Origin: Caldilineaceae bacterium
Lineage (GTDB): Bacteria; Chloroflexota; Anaerolineae; Caldilineales; Caldilineaceae
Direction: 5' to 3'
Assembly: GCA_022827195.1 (NCBI GenBank)
Contig: JAJDTL010000024.1
Span: 62,001 to 126,000, forward strand
Length of the DNA: 64,000 bases
The notes below the pieces were generated by a model. It did not search any database. It saw only the letters and a list, made by a program, of their open reading frames with translations, and was not told the origin of the DNA. The translations under genes and the position numbers were made by a program. Of this stretch, positions 8,886 to 18,215 are shown piece by piece; position 1 is the first letter of the stretch; each line of letters begins with the position of its first letter.

Positions 8886-11336
8886 CTATCTGGCGGGCAG
8901 GTTCCTGTCTTGCTCTCTTGTTATGATGGAGGGCGAAAACTGAAATGCCCCGTATTTGTGCTCAAAGTGGGCGACCGTAGTCTGTCTGTCCAGCTTGACC
9001 TTCCACTTCCTGGTCCCACCGTCGCCGAAGCCGACCGTCACGCGCAGAACGCGCATCTGTACAAGCTCGGCGGTACAGCCCTCGAACGAAAGGGGTCCCA
9101 TGTCTTCGGTGAGATAGAAGAACAGGGAGTGTTCGGTGGACGCAGGCCCCTCTGACTCCCCCGATACCACACCTTCACCAGGGTCGAAGCGCCAACTGTT
9201 GAGGGCGAAAGAACCGCTGATGTGCCGGTCCGAACCTATGAAGGTGACGTCCTTTTCCTTTTCGGTTGCGAAGAGGACCTGGCAGGTGAAGGGGGGCAGC
9301 GCGATGCTGAACTCTTCTTCCAGTGAACCAAGATATCGCTTTGCCCAGAAATCGAACAGGAGGTAGTCCCCCTCATCGCCGGCGACATCCCGGCGCCTGA
9401 ACGACACCGTTCTTGCCTGCTCCTCGGACGACCAGTTGAACAGGCCGATCACCTTGTGATTGCCTCCCCAAGGATGGGAGACGGGGAGCACCCAAACGCT
9501 GAGTGGATTCTCTTCCGCCATCAAGTCGAGTGGATAACCCCGGCCTGGGTAGACTGGCAGGGCGCGGCTCAGTAGGTCAAAGCGTTCGTCCGTGGTTTTC
9601 TCCAGCGCGCCGCCCACGAAAAAGCTCCAACAGGCTATGGCCTGCAGGGAAATCCACGCCTTTGTCTTTTCAAGAGGCGAGATGATCTGATCAAGGGGCG
9701 ACATTCCAGGTAATCCGAAGGCGCCCGAATCATTTGCGAATGGGATTGCTGCCGCGTCGCAGAATTCCGGATCTATTTGAAACCATTTGCCGTGATAGTA
9801 GTAACGCTGGGCCAACTGATGGAGTAGAATCACCTCCCTTCCGCCGCGAAAGTCCAGGGCTACACGGCCGCCGTCAGTTACGCCGGGGGCCGGCGGAATC
9901 GGGAAATGCGCCGTCAGGAAAACGTCTGGACCGATCTCTTCCTTTATTCGTGTAAACCTCCTTCGAAAGGCCTCGATGATCGTCTGGTCTTGCCGCAGAT
10001 TGTAGGGCGGGTAGCCGAGTCCGGCGAACAGGTAGTCAAACCCCCACTCGTCCAGGAATCTCTTTTTCGCGTGCCGGGCTGAAACATCATCCCATTCCGG
10101 CGGACCGCTCTTGACATGGTTCAGCTCCGTATAGTGAAACGCCGCCTTGAACCCCCGATTGTGGATTTCATCGGTGAAACTTCTGATGCCTTCAGGAAAA
10201 TAGTCGAGGAGCTGGTAGTCTTTTTCGGAGCCCCGAAAGTCCGGGTGTGTAACGTCAATCGTCCTCACTGCGTCCTCGGTCAAGAACGCTCTCCAATCAA
10301 AGTCATCCGGCGCATTCTCCGGCGTGATGCCAACACCGAGCGTGAACAAGATGTAGGTCAGGCCATACTTTTGCAACTTTTCTTCCAGGATGCCGATTAT
10401 GGTTGACAATCGCTCGCTGGTGACTGATCGGGCGTCCGTCGTACGGAAGGGTGGGTGACACGAATAGTCGGCAAACACGCCGGCAACGGGATCAAGCGGC
10501 AGCTTTACCTCCAGGTAATCACGCACATGGTTCGTGTAGCTGTCCAGAGCGGAATGGATCGATTCAGAGCACGCGAGCGCGAACCTGGAATCTATTTTGC
10601 CGCCGGTTTTCAAGAGCAGGGGGTTGATGGGTACATTCTCCGATCGTGGGTCCAGAGCGTGTCTGTATGACTCTTTCCAGGGAAACTGTTTGCCGGTTTC
10701 CTGCAGAGCCGATGCATAGACGCCGACGTCGTTTTCCTGTCGGGAAAAGACAAAGCGAATGAAGGCTGACGGCGAGTGGCCCATGCCGATAGCAAAGCAC
10801 AAGTTTCTTGCGGGGACAGATAGCGCCGTAGACCAGTACGCTTCAATCTGTGCGCCTGGGTCCAGGGCAGTGCTTACAGGTTCCACAGTCGAGGGATACC
10901 AGAGGAATCCGCACGCGCCTGGCCCGTTGTTGAGCACGCGGCACCCGTCAGTCGCGTCCAACCCCTGGAGAAGCGTCCCGTCAACGGCAAAGATGTCCTC
11001 GACCAGGAGGTCTGCCGGGCCGTTGTTGGTAACGGAAAAGGAGATCGCCAGGACAGGCTGGCGATCGTAGACGTCAAGTTGCCAGCGGAAGGAGAGCTCA
11101 AGGTCGTCGTTGACGAATTCGACGACGACGCATTCTCCCGTGCCGGCAGGGTCGGAAAGAGGGATCCTCTCGGCGCTCACAAATCTGCCAAGCACCTTGC
11201 GGCCCCCGGCCAGGTGGAGCCCGACCCTGCTGTCGCTGATGGCGACACGCTCCGCCGTGCGGAGACTCCAGCTATTGCGCGCGGGGTCCAGGCGGAGGGA
11301 AGCCCCACTACCAAAGTTGTAGACTCTTGTATTCAT
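8886..11336 (-). CDS. GH36/clan GH-D-like protein, canonical nucleophile motif not seen
   Basis: 816 residues from ATG 11336, chosen because AAAGG lies at 11346-11350; a GTG at 11345 overlaps that site. Architecture resembles family 36: an N-terminal beta-sandwich (to about 270), a TIM barrel (about 285-600) and a C-terminal beta domain. GKWFQIDPEFCDA, the LEKTKAWISLQAIACWSFFVGG stretch and the following LPVYPGRGYPLD fit the late barrel of clan GH-D. The strand that normally carries the nucleophile (Y-L-K-x-D) reads WGFDYLFAGLGY (431-442), with no Lys or Asp. RVALD (491-495) may correspond to the acid/base region. It is upstream of the GH4 gene in the same direction. Function is uncertain: a divergent alpha-galactosidase-like enzyme or a non-catalytic relative. 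Confidence 0.6.
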   Translation of the reverse strand: MNTRVYNFGSGASLRLDPARNSWSLRTAERVAISDSRVGLHLAGGRKVLGRFVSAERIPLSDPAGTGECVVVEFVNDDLELSFRWQLDVYDRQPVLAISFSVTNNGPADLLVEDIFAVDGTLLQGLDATDGCRVLNNGPGACGFLWYPSTVEPVSTALDPGAQIEAYWSTALSVPARNLCFAIGMGHSPSAFIRFVFSRQENDVGVYASALQETGKQFPWKESYRHALDPRSENVPINPLLLKTGGKIDSRFALACSESIHSALDSYTNHVRDYLEVKLPLDPVAGVFADYSCHPPFRTTDARSVTSERLSTIIGILEEKLQKYGLTYILFTLGVGITPENAPDDFDWRAFLTEDAVRTIDVTHPDFRGSEKDYQLLDYFPEGIRSFTDEIHNRGFKAAFHYTELNHVKSGPPEWDDVSARHAKKRFLDEWGFDYLFAGLGYPPYNLRQDQTIIEAFRRRFTRIKEEIGPDVFLTAHFPIPPAPGVTDGGRVALDFRGGREVILLHQLAQRYYYHGKWFQIDPEFCDAAAIPFANDSGAFGLPGMSPLDQIISPLEKTKAWISLQAIACWSFFVGGALEKTTDERFDLLSRALPVYPGRGYPLDLMAEENPLSVWVLPVSHPWGGNHKVIGLFNWSSEEQARTVSFRRRDVAGDEGDYLLFDFWAKRYLGSLEEEFSIALPPFTCQVLFATEKEKDVTFIGSDRHISGSFALNSWRFDPGEGVVSGESEGPASTEHSLFFYLTEDMGPLSFEGCTAELVQMRVLRVTVGFGDGGTRKWKVKLDRQTTVAHFEHKYGAFQFSPSIITREQDRNLPAR

Positions 11337-11504
11337 TTTGGGCACCTTTGTTTGAAGTTCGGCCTTTAAGTCAGGTCATGACCAGGGCCTGCGACGAAGC
11401 GCCGTTGAGCCAAGAAGAGGAGTCGTTGGGAGGCACGGGATGAAGAAGCCAAAGTCCGGAAATCGGGTATGAGGGAGCTTCGTCACGTGATTAGAGGTTG
11501 TAAG

Positions 11505-11526
11505 GGCCGCCTCCGACAAGGCGGTC
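11505..11526 (-). terminator. hairpin just past the PhyH pseudogene
   Basis: GGCCGCCT (11505-11512) pairs with AGGCGGTC (11519-11526) at 7 of 8 positions plus a wobble, around a 6-base loop. It lies directly after the pseudogene stop on the - strand, where a terminator would be expected. There is no T-run. Confidence 0.3.
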
Positions 11527-11531
11527 GGGAT

Positions 11532-11895
11532 TCAGCTCGGTCGTGCGCTACGCACCCCCCATTCGACGTGGTCCGTTTCCCCCATCTCTACCTGCCATGC
11601 CGGGGATCCCCTCCATTCGAAGGGTTTCTCGTTCCGGGTATAGGTCAGTTTCCGACGCAGTTGCATTCCCCGGAACATATACTGCATATGCAACTTCACG
11701 AGAGAATGACTGGCCTGGTACTCATCGATGTACGGGTCGATTGCAAAGGCGCCGAAATAGATCGTGCGTCGCAGCCTCCCGCCGCGGCCGGTCCGTGGCT
11801 ATCTGCAGTTGCGCTACCTCAGCAGAAGAGAGTACGCCTGGCGGGTGCAAATACCCATTGTCGTGGTAGTAATCGACATCTTTCCGACTCAACAT
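11532..11895 (-). pseudogene. phytanoyl-CoA dioxygenase (PhyH) remnant with internal deletion and frame change
   Basis: Translating the - strand from ATG 11895 gives MLSRKDVDYYHDNGYL then PPGVLSSAEVAQLQ, the standard N-terminus of PhyH-family dioxygenases. That frame stops after about 57 codons. From about 11785 down to the stop at 11532-11534 a second frame reads RRTIYFGAFAIDPYI, then LRRKLTYTRNEKPFEWRG, which resembles the C-terminus of the same family. The whole unit is only about 120 codons against the usual 260-300, and the central iron-binding HxD...H part is missing. So this is an internally deleted, frame-broken gene. The junction lies around 11775-11800. The C-terminal assignment is less sure than the N-terminal one. 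Confidence 0.65.
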
Positions 11896-12200
11896 AACTC
11901 AGGCACGCCCCTGGAAGTCAGCACATTTGACCTGCGATGCGAAGAGGTAATCCATTCGCGTTCAACTACCTGTGCACCAGGGAGTTGAGTCACGATCCAA
12001 CTCGCCCTTAGGTAGGCAGGATTGCACCACGGTCCTGATCATAGAGATAAGATGCCCGCAACATCAGAGTGCAACCCGGATTAGGGGAAGACATCATCGC
12101 CTGAGAGACCGGCGGCCAGGACTCCCGGCCTCCGCGTCGCGCAACTGCGCTGGTGCGGTTGCCTGGATGCAGGTCACGCCCTCGCGCATCGAAAGGCAGC
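11896..12200. other. 305-bp intergenic stretch
   Basis: Lies between the PhyH remnant and the stop of the flavoprotein gene. I see no convincing coding frame, no clear promoter and no RNA gene. It may hold the remains of the pseudogene's upstream region. Confidence 0.4.
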
Positions 12201-14135
12201 TCACAGCATGCGACCCACAAGTCCACCTTGCAGGGTCGCCTCCTGAACCGTGCGGGGTACGTTGGCATCGCCGATGGTATGGACCTCGGGCACAATCCCA
12301 CGCAGTTCAAGGGCCAGGCCATTGACGGCCTCGGCCCCGGCGGATACGACAACCGCGTCGATCCCTTGCAGGGCGCGCTCCTCGACAAAGCGGCTGTGCC
12401 GGACCAGAGCGCTCCTTTCATCCCAGGAGACGAGTTCTTGCTCTGCGCTGAACCGGACCCCTCGGTCCTGCAGCCTCGCCAGCATCTCCTCGCGTGTCAT
12501 AGCTTCGATTGCGCTGGCCGCCCGGGCGGCGGGGGTGATGTATTCGACTTCGATCCCGAGAGCTGACAGATAGTCGCTCAGCATCAGGGCGTGCATCGTC
12601 CCTGCGCGATCGACGACCAGTAGTCTCTCGATACCGTCAAGATCGCGATTGAGGGCATCGGAGACAGTCCATGTCTCGCGACCGCCTGGGACCTGGGCGG
12701 TGCGCGGTCTGCAGCCGGTGGCGACGACTACCGCGTCCGGCCCGATTGAAGCGATCGAAGCGGGCGTAGCCTGCGTGGAAAGGCGAATTTCGAACTCGCC
12801 TTTTTGTGCCTGGCGCTGGTAGAACTCAGCGATTCGGCCAAACATTCGGCGCATGGGGCTGGCGGCGGCAAGGAGCACCTGGCCTCCCACCCGGCCGCTC
12901 TTCTCGAACGCGGTCACCTCATGGCCGCGTGCATGGGCAACCAGCGCGGCCTCCATGCCGGCGGGTCCCGCCCCGACAATGACGACCCGTTTTTTCTGCT
13001 GAGCCGGCTTCAGCGCCGCCCAGGTCCGCTCCCGGCCTGTGACGGGGTTGTACACGCACGTCATCTGCTCACTGTCCCCGATGCAGCCTTGGAGGCAGCG
13101 CGTGCAGTAGCGAATGTCTTCAAGCCGGCCTTCCTGGACCTTGCGTGAAAAGTGCGGGTCGGCAATGTGCGACTTGGTCATACAGACGACATCCAACAAG
13201 CCCCCGGCGAGGGCCTCTTCGGCCATCTGGGGGGTGGTGATGCGGCCGGCATGCATGATGGGCAGGGAGGTTGTTTGCCTGATCTGATGCACAAGCGGGA
13301 GCCACTCCCCATCCGGACGGGGCAGGGGGCCGTGGTGCAGGCCGCCGTCTCCTGCCGTGAGGCTGATGTAGTCCGCCAGGCCCATCGACTCCAGCCGGGT
13401 GATCAGCGCTACATAGTCCCCGGTCGTCATCCCGCCTTTTTCCTGGTCGTGGGCCTTTAACCGTATGCCAAGAGGCATATCATCCCCGATGGCATCACGC
13501 ATCGCCTGGAGCGTTTCGACGATGAAACGCATGCGGTTGACAAGCGGTCCCCCGTATTCGTCCGTGCGCCGGTTCCAGATCGGGCTGAGAAACTGGGCAT
13601 GCATGTTGCCCTCGTGCGCATGGAGCTCCAGTCCGTCAATGCCTCCTTCCCTCGCCCGGGCGGCCGCTTCGCCGAATTTGCCGGCGAGGGCGCGAAGTTC
13701 CGCCGCGCTTCGATCAGGGCAGCGCGGCCGGCGGCGTGCGCGCGGAAGGAGTTGGGCCTGCATTCCAAGACGGATGCGATCGGTTGCGGGTGAAGGGAGA
13801 GGGTCACCCGTATGAATGAGTTGGGCAAAGACTTTAGCGCCGTGACGGCGACCCGCCTCGACCAGCATCCGGTAGCGGGGGATGATAGCCTCTGAGGTAT
13901 TCTGTATCCAATCCGGCCCGGCGTCATAGGTCGGGCCGGTGGCACCGATGACGAATAGGCCTATGCCGCCTTTGGCGCGTTCCTCGATGTAGGCCGCAAA
14001 CTCCTCGTTGGGCAGTCCGTCCGTGACCCACCAGCCGGCGAAATGGGCGCTGACCGCGATTCGGTTGCGGAGGGTTACCTTTTTCAGCGTGAAGGGGCGA
14101 AACAGGCGGGGGAATACCCGATGTTGCGTTGGCAC
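12201..14135 (-). CDS. NADH:flavin oxidoreductase / 2,4-dienoyl-CoA reductase-like Fe-S flavoprotein
   Basis: 644 residues, the size of the multidomain Old Yellow Enzyme family (FadH and trimethylamine dehydrogenase relatives). Residues 1-340 form the FMN TIM barrel (NRIAVSAHFAGW near the start, QFLSPIWNRRTDEYGG at 181-196). Cys344, 347, 351 and 360 make a 4Fe-4S site with a shorter last spacing (8 residues) than FadH (11). Residues 383 onward carry a dinucleotide-binding fold with GAGPAG (388-393). The start is GTG at 14135 with AAGGG upstream. It lies 178 bp after the dehydrogenase at 14314, so membership of that operon is possible but not certain. The substrate is unknown; reduction of an activated C=C bond or demethylation are the known family chemistries. 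Confidence 0.85.
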   Translation of the reverse strand: MPTQHRVFPRLFRPFTLKKVTLRNRIAVSAHFAGWWVTDGLPNEEFAAYIEERAKGGIGLFVIGATGPTYDAGPDWIQNTSEAIIPRYRMLVEAGRRHGAKVFAQLIHTGDPLPSPATDRIRLGMQAQLLPRARRRPRCPDRSAAELRALAGKFGEAAARAREGGIDGLELHAHEGNMHAQFLSPIWNRRTDEYGGPLVNRMRFIVETLQAMRDAIGDDMPLGIRLKAHDQEKGGMTTGDYVALITRLESMGLADYISLTAGDGGLHHGPLPRPDGEWLPLVHQIRQTTSLPIMHAGRITTPQMAEEALAGGLLDVVCMTKSHIADPHFSRKVQEGRLEDIRYCTRCLQGCIGDSEQMTCVYNPVTGRERTWAALKPAQQKKRVVIVGAGPAGMEAALVAHARGHEVTAFEKSGRVGGQVLLAAASPMRRMFGRIAEFYQRQAQKGEFEIRLSTQATPASIASIGPDAVVVATGCRPRTAQVPGGRETWTVSDALNRDLDGIERLLVVDRAGTMHALMLSDYLSALGIEVEYITPAARAASAIEAMTREEMLARLQDRGVRFSAEQELVSWDERSALVRHSRFVEERALQGIDAVVVSAGAEAVNGLALELRGIVPEVHTIGDANVPRTVQEATLQGGLVGRML

Positions 14136-14313
14136 GGATTCAGTCCCTTACCTGAAGCGATTTGCCTACAGAAAGCGCGCGATGCCACTGCCCCCAATTG
14201 GCCGATGACGTTTCCGCATCCGGACTGCGCGTTGTACAGCGGCGCTTTCGCCAAGTGGATGTCTGTGCTTGAGAGAGTCCTCGAAGCAAAGACTGCGGTC
14301 CGGCGCTGCTTGC

Positions 14314-15417
14314 TCAGTGTGTTGGTCTTACGGCTACACGGATATGTTTCCCAGAGGACGCAACCCGAACGGCCTCGTTGATTTCCGCCAGAGGGAAAAC
14401 GCTGCCGACCAATTCCCGATAAGGAAGCCTGGCGCAATTCTGTTCCAGGAACCGCAATGCTTGGCCCAAATGCTCGGGGCGGTAATTGTGAATGCCCTTG
14501 ATAGTAAGACACTTCCGTGTCACCTGGTTGCCTTCTATCCCCAAATCGCTACCCGGCGATACGAGACCTGCGATCAGATATCGCCCGCCAATGCGTAACG
14601 CCTCAACCGCCTGTGCAACAGCAACACTGGCGCCACAGGCTTCAAAGGCGACGTCAACACCATGCTCGCCGCTCTGGTCCCGAATCTGCGTCAGGATCTC
14701 TTCGTCGCTTGATGCCGCGATGTCGATGCAAAAGTCGGCCCCAAAGCCGGAGGCCAATTCCAGTCGCTTCGGGTTGACGTCGGTGACAATGATCTGGCGT
14801 GCGCCGGCCTCAGCCAGAGCTGCGACGAGGTTCAGGCCCATGGAACCGGCGCCTTGAATGAGCACCGTTTCTCCTTGTTCGAACCCGATTGTTTCGATCG
14901 CGTTCATAGCGGTTGACAGGGCGCAGTTCGCCGGCGTTGCTATCTCATCGGAGACAGAACTGGGAACTCTGAATATGGCCGTCCCTGGAAAGAGATAGAT
15001 ATACTCGGCGTATCCGCCTGTCAATCCTGGCGGCTCATTGCATCCAGTGTGACCGTATTTATGCAGGTGTGTGCATTTCTGCGGCAGGCCCTTGCGGCAA
15101 TAGAAACAGGCGGCGCAGGATGCCATGATCGACCACGACACTCTGTCGCCCACCCTCAGCCTCTGGCCGAATCCGTCAGCCTCCAATCCATCGCCCAGCG
15201 CTGCGATGTCACCGATTATTTCGTGGCCGAGAATGATCGGAGTCGGCTCTTGGCGCTTTCCGCTGATGGTATGCAGGTCGGAGCCACAGATTGTGCTCAT
15301 TCTTATCCTGCAGACAGCGGCGCCCGGTTCGATAGATTCGGGAAGCGCAAACTGCTGAATCCTCAACGGTTCGCCCGGCCCCGAAAACACTGCTGCACGG
15401 CACGATTCTTCGTTCAT
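14314..15417 (-). CDS. zinc-binding alcohol dehydrogenase, phosphonate-catabolism-associated type
   Basis: 367 residues, medium-chain dehydrogenase/reductase. Catalytic zinc residues Cys44 and His65-Glu66 (GHE) are present, as are the four structural-zinc cysteines 101, 104, 107 and 115. The NAD-binding fold has GAGSMG near residue 195. The stretch GGYAEYIYL...GTAIFRVPSS...ATPANCALSTAMNA resembles the dehydrogenase clade (TIGR03366) repeatedly found beside phosphonate catabolism genes. Here it follows phosphonoacetaldehyde hydrolase by 8 bp, which fits. Likely role: oxidation or reduction of an alcohol or aldehyde formed in the phosphonate pathway, perhaps acetaldehyde. The exact substrate is inferred. 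Confidence 0.85.
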   Translation of the reverse strand: MNEESCRAAVFSGPGEPLRIQQFALPESIEPGAAVCRIRMSTICGSDLHTISGKRQEPTPIILGHEIIGDIAALGDGLEADGFGQRLRVGDRVSWSIMASCAACFYCRKGLPQKCTHLHKYGHTGCNEPPGLTGGYAEYIYLFPGTAIFRVPSSVSDEIATPANCALSTAMNAIETIGFEQGETVLIQGAGSMGLNLVAALAEAGARQIIVTDVNPKRLELASGFGADFCIDIAASSDEEILTQIRDQSGEHGVDVAFEACGASVAVAQAVEALRIGGRYLIAGLVSPGSDLGIEGNQVTRKCLTIKGIHNYRPEHLGQALRFLEQNCARLPYRELVGSVFPLAEINEAVRVASSGKHIRVAVRPTH

Positions 15418-15425
15418 GTTTCAGC

Positions 15426-16259
15426 CTATGGCCTGTCACCCATCTTCAGTCTCAACTCGATTTCGTCAATAACGGCCGGCACTTCCGCTATCGACTCAAC
15501 GACGTAGTGCGCGCCCACTGCGGCCAGACCCTCGGCCGCCCGGGCGACTCTGCGCTCCACCTCTTCCTCAGGCAGCGCGGCCAACTCCCTCTCGTTCAGT
15601 CCCACTTCATTGCCCGTCTTGGAGAGTCCAATCGTCCACGTACCGGCGTTCAGCCCCTCGGCAACACCCGGCTTGGTGTCGTCGACCTTAACGACCGCTG
15701 CCGGAGGAAAGACTCGCGCCTGCTGCATGTTGCTCAAGACCATCCAGGGTTCCGGGCGGCCGGCGGGGACATCGCTGGCACAGGCATTCGCATCAGGTGT
15801 GTAGCCCTGCTTTTTCGCTTCGCGCAGGTTGATCTCCATGGCGGCGGTGAAGTAGCCGCTGGTGGAGCCTATTGTTATTTGGCGGCTTCGCAGATCGTTG
15901 GTTGCTTCAACTGTTCCCGGGATCAGTTGGCTATAGTCGGCAATCGAAGCCACCTGCAACGGTACGAAGTCCTTTTCGTACATCTCCTGCACGTCCGCTT
16001 CCGTGCAATCCCTGCCATGCGTCTCTTTCCAAAGGTCGGCAACCAGATCCTGCCGCGAAATCGCTCGGATGTGATCCGCTTTCTTGAGTCCCATAGGCAG
16101 CCGGGCCTGTTCCATCGAGATCTCCACCCCGCGCTGCCTGAATACCTCAATGAACACGACCGCAGGGGCGTAGCAGCCGTAGTCCAATGTCGTTCCAGCC
16201 CAGTCAAAAATGACCATCTTGACCGGACCTCGGTAGGACCTTTGAAAAACGAATTCCAT
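15426..16259 (-). CDS. phnX: phosphonoacetaldehyde hydrolase
   Basis: 277 residues from ATG 16259, chosen because GGAGGA sits 8 bases upstream and length then matches the family (about 270). Haloacid dehalogenase superfamily: motif I FDWAGTT with nucleophile Asp19, the cap-domain segment PMGLKKADHIRA with Lys60 in the place of the Schiff-base lysine, motif GSTSGYF, and KVDDTKPGV near the C-terminus. Known reaction: phosphonoacetaldehyde plus water gives acetaldehyde and phosphate, cleaving a C-P bond. The start lies 5 bp past the stop of the SDR gene and the dehydrogenase follows by 8 bp, so it is within an operon. No recognisable PhnW transaminase is in the window; the DegT enzyme upstream could provide that step, as a guess. 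Confidence 0.92.
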   Translation of the reverse strand: MEFVFQRSYRGPVKMVIFDWAGTTLDYGCYAPAVVFIEVFRQRGVEISMEQARLPMGLKKADHIRAISRQDLVADLWKETHGRDCTEADVQEMYEKDFVPLQVASIADYSQLIPGTVEATNDLRSRQITIGSTSGYFTAAMEINLREAKKQGYTPDANACASDVPAGRPEPWMVLSNMQQARVFPPAAVVKVDDTKPGVAEGLNAGTWTIGLSKTGNEVGLNERELAALPEEEVERRVARAAEGLAAVGAHYVVESIAEVPAVIDEIELRLKMGDRP

Positions 16260-16263
16260 GCGT

Positions 16264-17187
16264 CTATCCTCCATGCTTTCTTGTGTTTTGCAGGTACGCG
16301 CAATCCCGCCACGAGTAGCGGGGGGCATAGCCCAGCTCCCGGGCGGCCTTGCCATGCGAGACCAGTGTAGCGTAACCGCTGACGTTCCCTCGAACCGGCA
16401 CCTCCGGGAAGAAGCGTTCGAGCAGCGCCGAACTCTCTAACCGGGAGAAGCTGTCCGCGGCGCTGAGAAAGTAGGTGCCATGCTCGACGACCTCGTTGTC
16501 TAACGCAAGACGGACGGCTGCGGCCACGTCTCGGGCATCGACGTAAACCCAGAAGGACCACTCTCCAGCGGCTGGGCGATCGAGTGCCGCGAGAAATCTG
16601 CCCCAAAGCTCCTCCACGGTGGCGGCGCCCCAGTCTTCTGAGGGCACGACGAGGCTGGCGCCCGGCCGGTCCAGATACTTGCCGCCGGCAATCCGCAGAC
16701 AGATTGTGCGCAGGCCGTGCGCCGCGGTGTAGCTCCGGCAGGTCTGTTCGTTGAGACACTTGCTGAGGGCGTAGGCATCGCGCGGCCGGCAGGGATGCTC
16801 CTCATCCAGGGGCAGGTAGTCGGGAGGGATATGGTGCCGGCGCCAATATCCTGTTGCCGCGTTGGACGAGGCCAGGACCACCTGCCCCACCCCCTCCTGT
16901 ACGGCGGCTTCCAGGACATGGATGGTACCCATTACATTGACCTGCAGCACTTGCTCAGGCGGAGATCTGCGCAGATTCGGGATGGCTGCCAGATGCACAA
17001 TGGCGTCCTTGCCGCGGCAGGCTGCCTTCAGCTGCGCTATTTCGAGCACGTCCCCCGCAAAGAGGCCGACGCCCTCCAGAGCCTGCGGACTGCGACTGAA
17101 AACCGTCACCCGATGGTGGTGGGCCAGCAGTTCGCGCACGACGTAGCCGCCAATCATGCCGCTGCCGCCAGTGACCAGCACGTCCAT
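16264..17187 (-). CDS. NAD-dependent epimerase/dehydratase (extended SDR)
   Basis: 307 residues. N-terminal nucleotide-binding motif GGSGMIGG (7-14) and the active-site pair Tyr139-x3-Lys143 (YALSK) with NAATGYW near 109-115. This is the layout of sugar nucleotide epimerases and related dehydratases. It sits 14 bp after the dehydrogenase at 17202 and is immediately followed by phnX; its TAG stop lies inside the phnX ribosome-binding region. The sugar or hydroxy-acid substrate is unknown. Its place in the operon suggests it modifies the carbon part of a phosphonate or an amino sugar. Confidence 0.85.
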   Translation of the reverse strand: MDVLVTGGSGMIGGYVVRELLAHHHRVTVFSRSPQALEGVGLFAGDVLEIAQLKAACRGKDAIVHLAAIPNLRRSPPEQVLQVNVMGTIHVLEAAVQEGVGQVVLASSNAATGYWRRHHIPPDYLPLDEEHPCRPRDAYALSKCLNEQTCRSYTAAHGLRTICLRIAGGKYLDRPGASLVVPSEDWGAATVEELWGRFLAALDRPAAGEWSFWVYVDARDVAAAVRLALDNEVVEHGTYFLSAADSFSRLESSALLERFFPEVPVRGNVSGYATLVSHGKAARELGYAPRYSWRDCAYLQNTRKHGG

Positions 17188-17201
17188 TCCGTTTTCTCAA
17201 C

Positions 17202-18200
17202 TCAGCGAGTCAGGACGATCTTCATCACGCGATCCGGACGGCCGACCACCTCGTCAACTGCCTGCTGCAGCTCCGCCAACGGCCGCGTCGTGATCAGGTT
17301 GTCCAGCCTGAGCCAACCCCGCGCCGCCCAATCCAACCCGATCTGCGCAAACCGGCTATTTCGTTCCCGTCCTCTCGCCGTAGAATCGCGCCAGTTGTTC
17401 AGGAGGCGAAAGGCTTTGTGGTGCCAGGGCCACAGGTCCAGTGTCTCAGGCCAGGCGTGGACGCCGAAGCTATAGATTGTGCCGCCCGGTCGCACCAGCT
17501 CGGCCGCGGTGTCAAGGGAGCCCGGTGCGCCGGCGCTCTCGATCACCAGGTCGAATCCCTGCTCCTGGGTCAACTCTTCGAGCGCTTCGGACACGCCGCC
17601 TTCCCGGATGTTGTAGACCTGGTCCGCCCCCAGCTGTTTGGCGATCTCCAGGCGGCTGGGAAGGAGGTCGAACATGGCCACTTTCCACGCGCCCTGCAAC
17701 CGAATCGACTGCGCCAGAAGTTGTCCGAAGAAACCGGCGCCGACCACCGCCACCAGGTCGGCCGGGCGAATACCCGAAGACAAAGTTGCCTTCACGACCA
17801 TCGCCAGCGGTTCGCACAGCCCCGTGGCAAGGGAGAGATTCTCGGGGACATGAAATACAGCATCCTCATGCTGGACATATCGGTCGGCGAACTGCATGCG
17901 GATGTCAGGGCCGGGCGCGCCGCCGAGGCTGCTGACGCGGTCTCCGAGGCGAAAGCGGGTTACCCCGGGCCCCGCCCCGACCACAACGCCACCCGGTTCG
18001 TGACCGATGTAATCGGTGGGCGGCGTGATGGCTGTGTGCTTGCCGGTGATGACGAGCAGGTCACTGGTGCAAAGTCCGACAGCACGCGTCTCGATCAGTA
18101 CCTCGCGCGGGCCGGGCTGCGGCAGGGGCCGTTGACGGAACTCGATGCTGTTGGGAGCTACACACACCGCGTATCGTGTGTGGCCGGCCTGTGTTGGCAT
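17202..18200 (-). CDS. zinc-type medium-chain dehydrogenase (sorbitol/threonine dehydrogenase-like)
   Basis: 332 residues from ATG 18200 (a GTG directly before it is an alternative). Catalytic-zinc residues Cys and Glu are in VGLCTSDLL and IGHEPGG. The cofactor-binding motif is GAGFFGQL. The usual four-cysteine structural zinc loop is missing: the corresponding region reads SSLGGAPGPDIRMQF. No ribosome site is visible, and the stop of the DegT gene is 15 bp upstream, so expression is probably by coupling. Substrate unknown; likely a polyol or 2-hydroxy compound. Confidence 0.85.
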   Translation of the reverse strand: MPTQAGHTRYAVCVAPNSIEFRQRPLPQPGPREVLIETRAVGLCTSDLLVITGKHTAITPPTDYIGHEPGGVVVGAGPGVTRFRLGDRVSSLGGAPGPDIRMQFADRYVQHEDAVFHVPENLSLATGLCEPLAMVVKATLSSGIRPADLVAVVGAGFFGQLLAQSIRLQGAWKVAMFDLLPSRLEIAKQLGADQVYNIREGGVSEALEELTQEQGFDLVIESAGAPGSLDTAAELVRPGGTIYSFGVHAWPETLDLWPWHHKAFRLLNNWRDSTARGRERNSRFAQIGLDWAARGWLRLDNLITTRPLAELQQAVDEVVGRPDRVMKIVLTR

Positions 18201-18215
18201 CACAATTTTTTCGCG

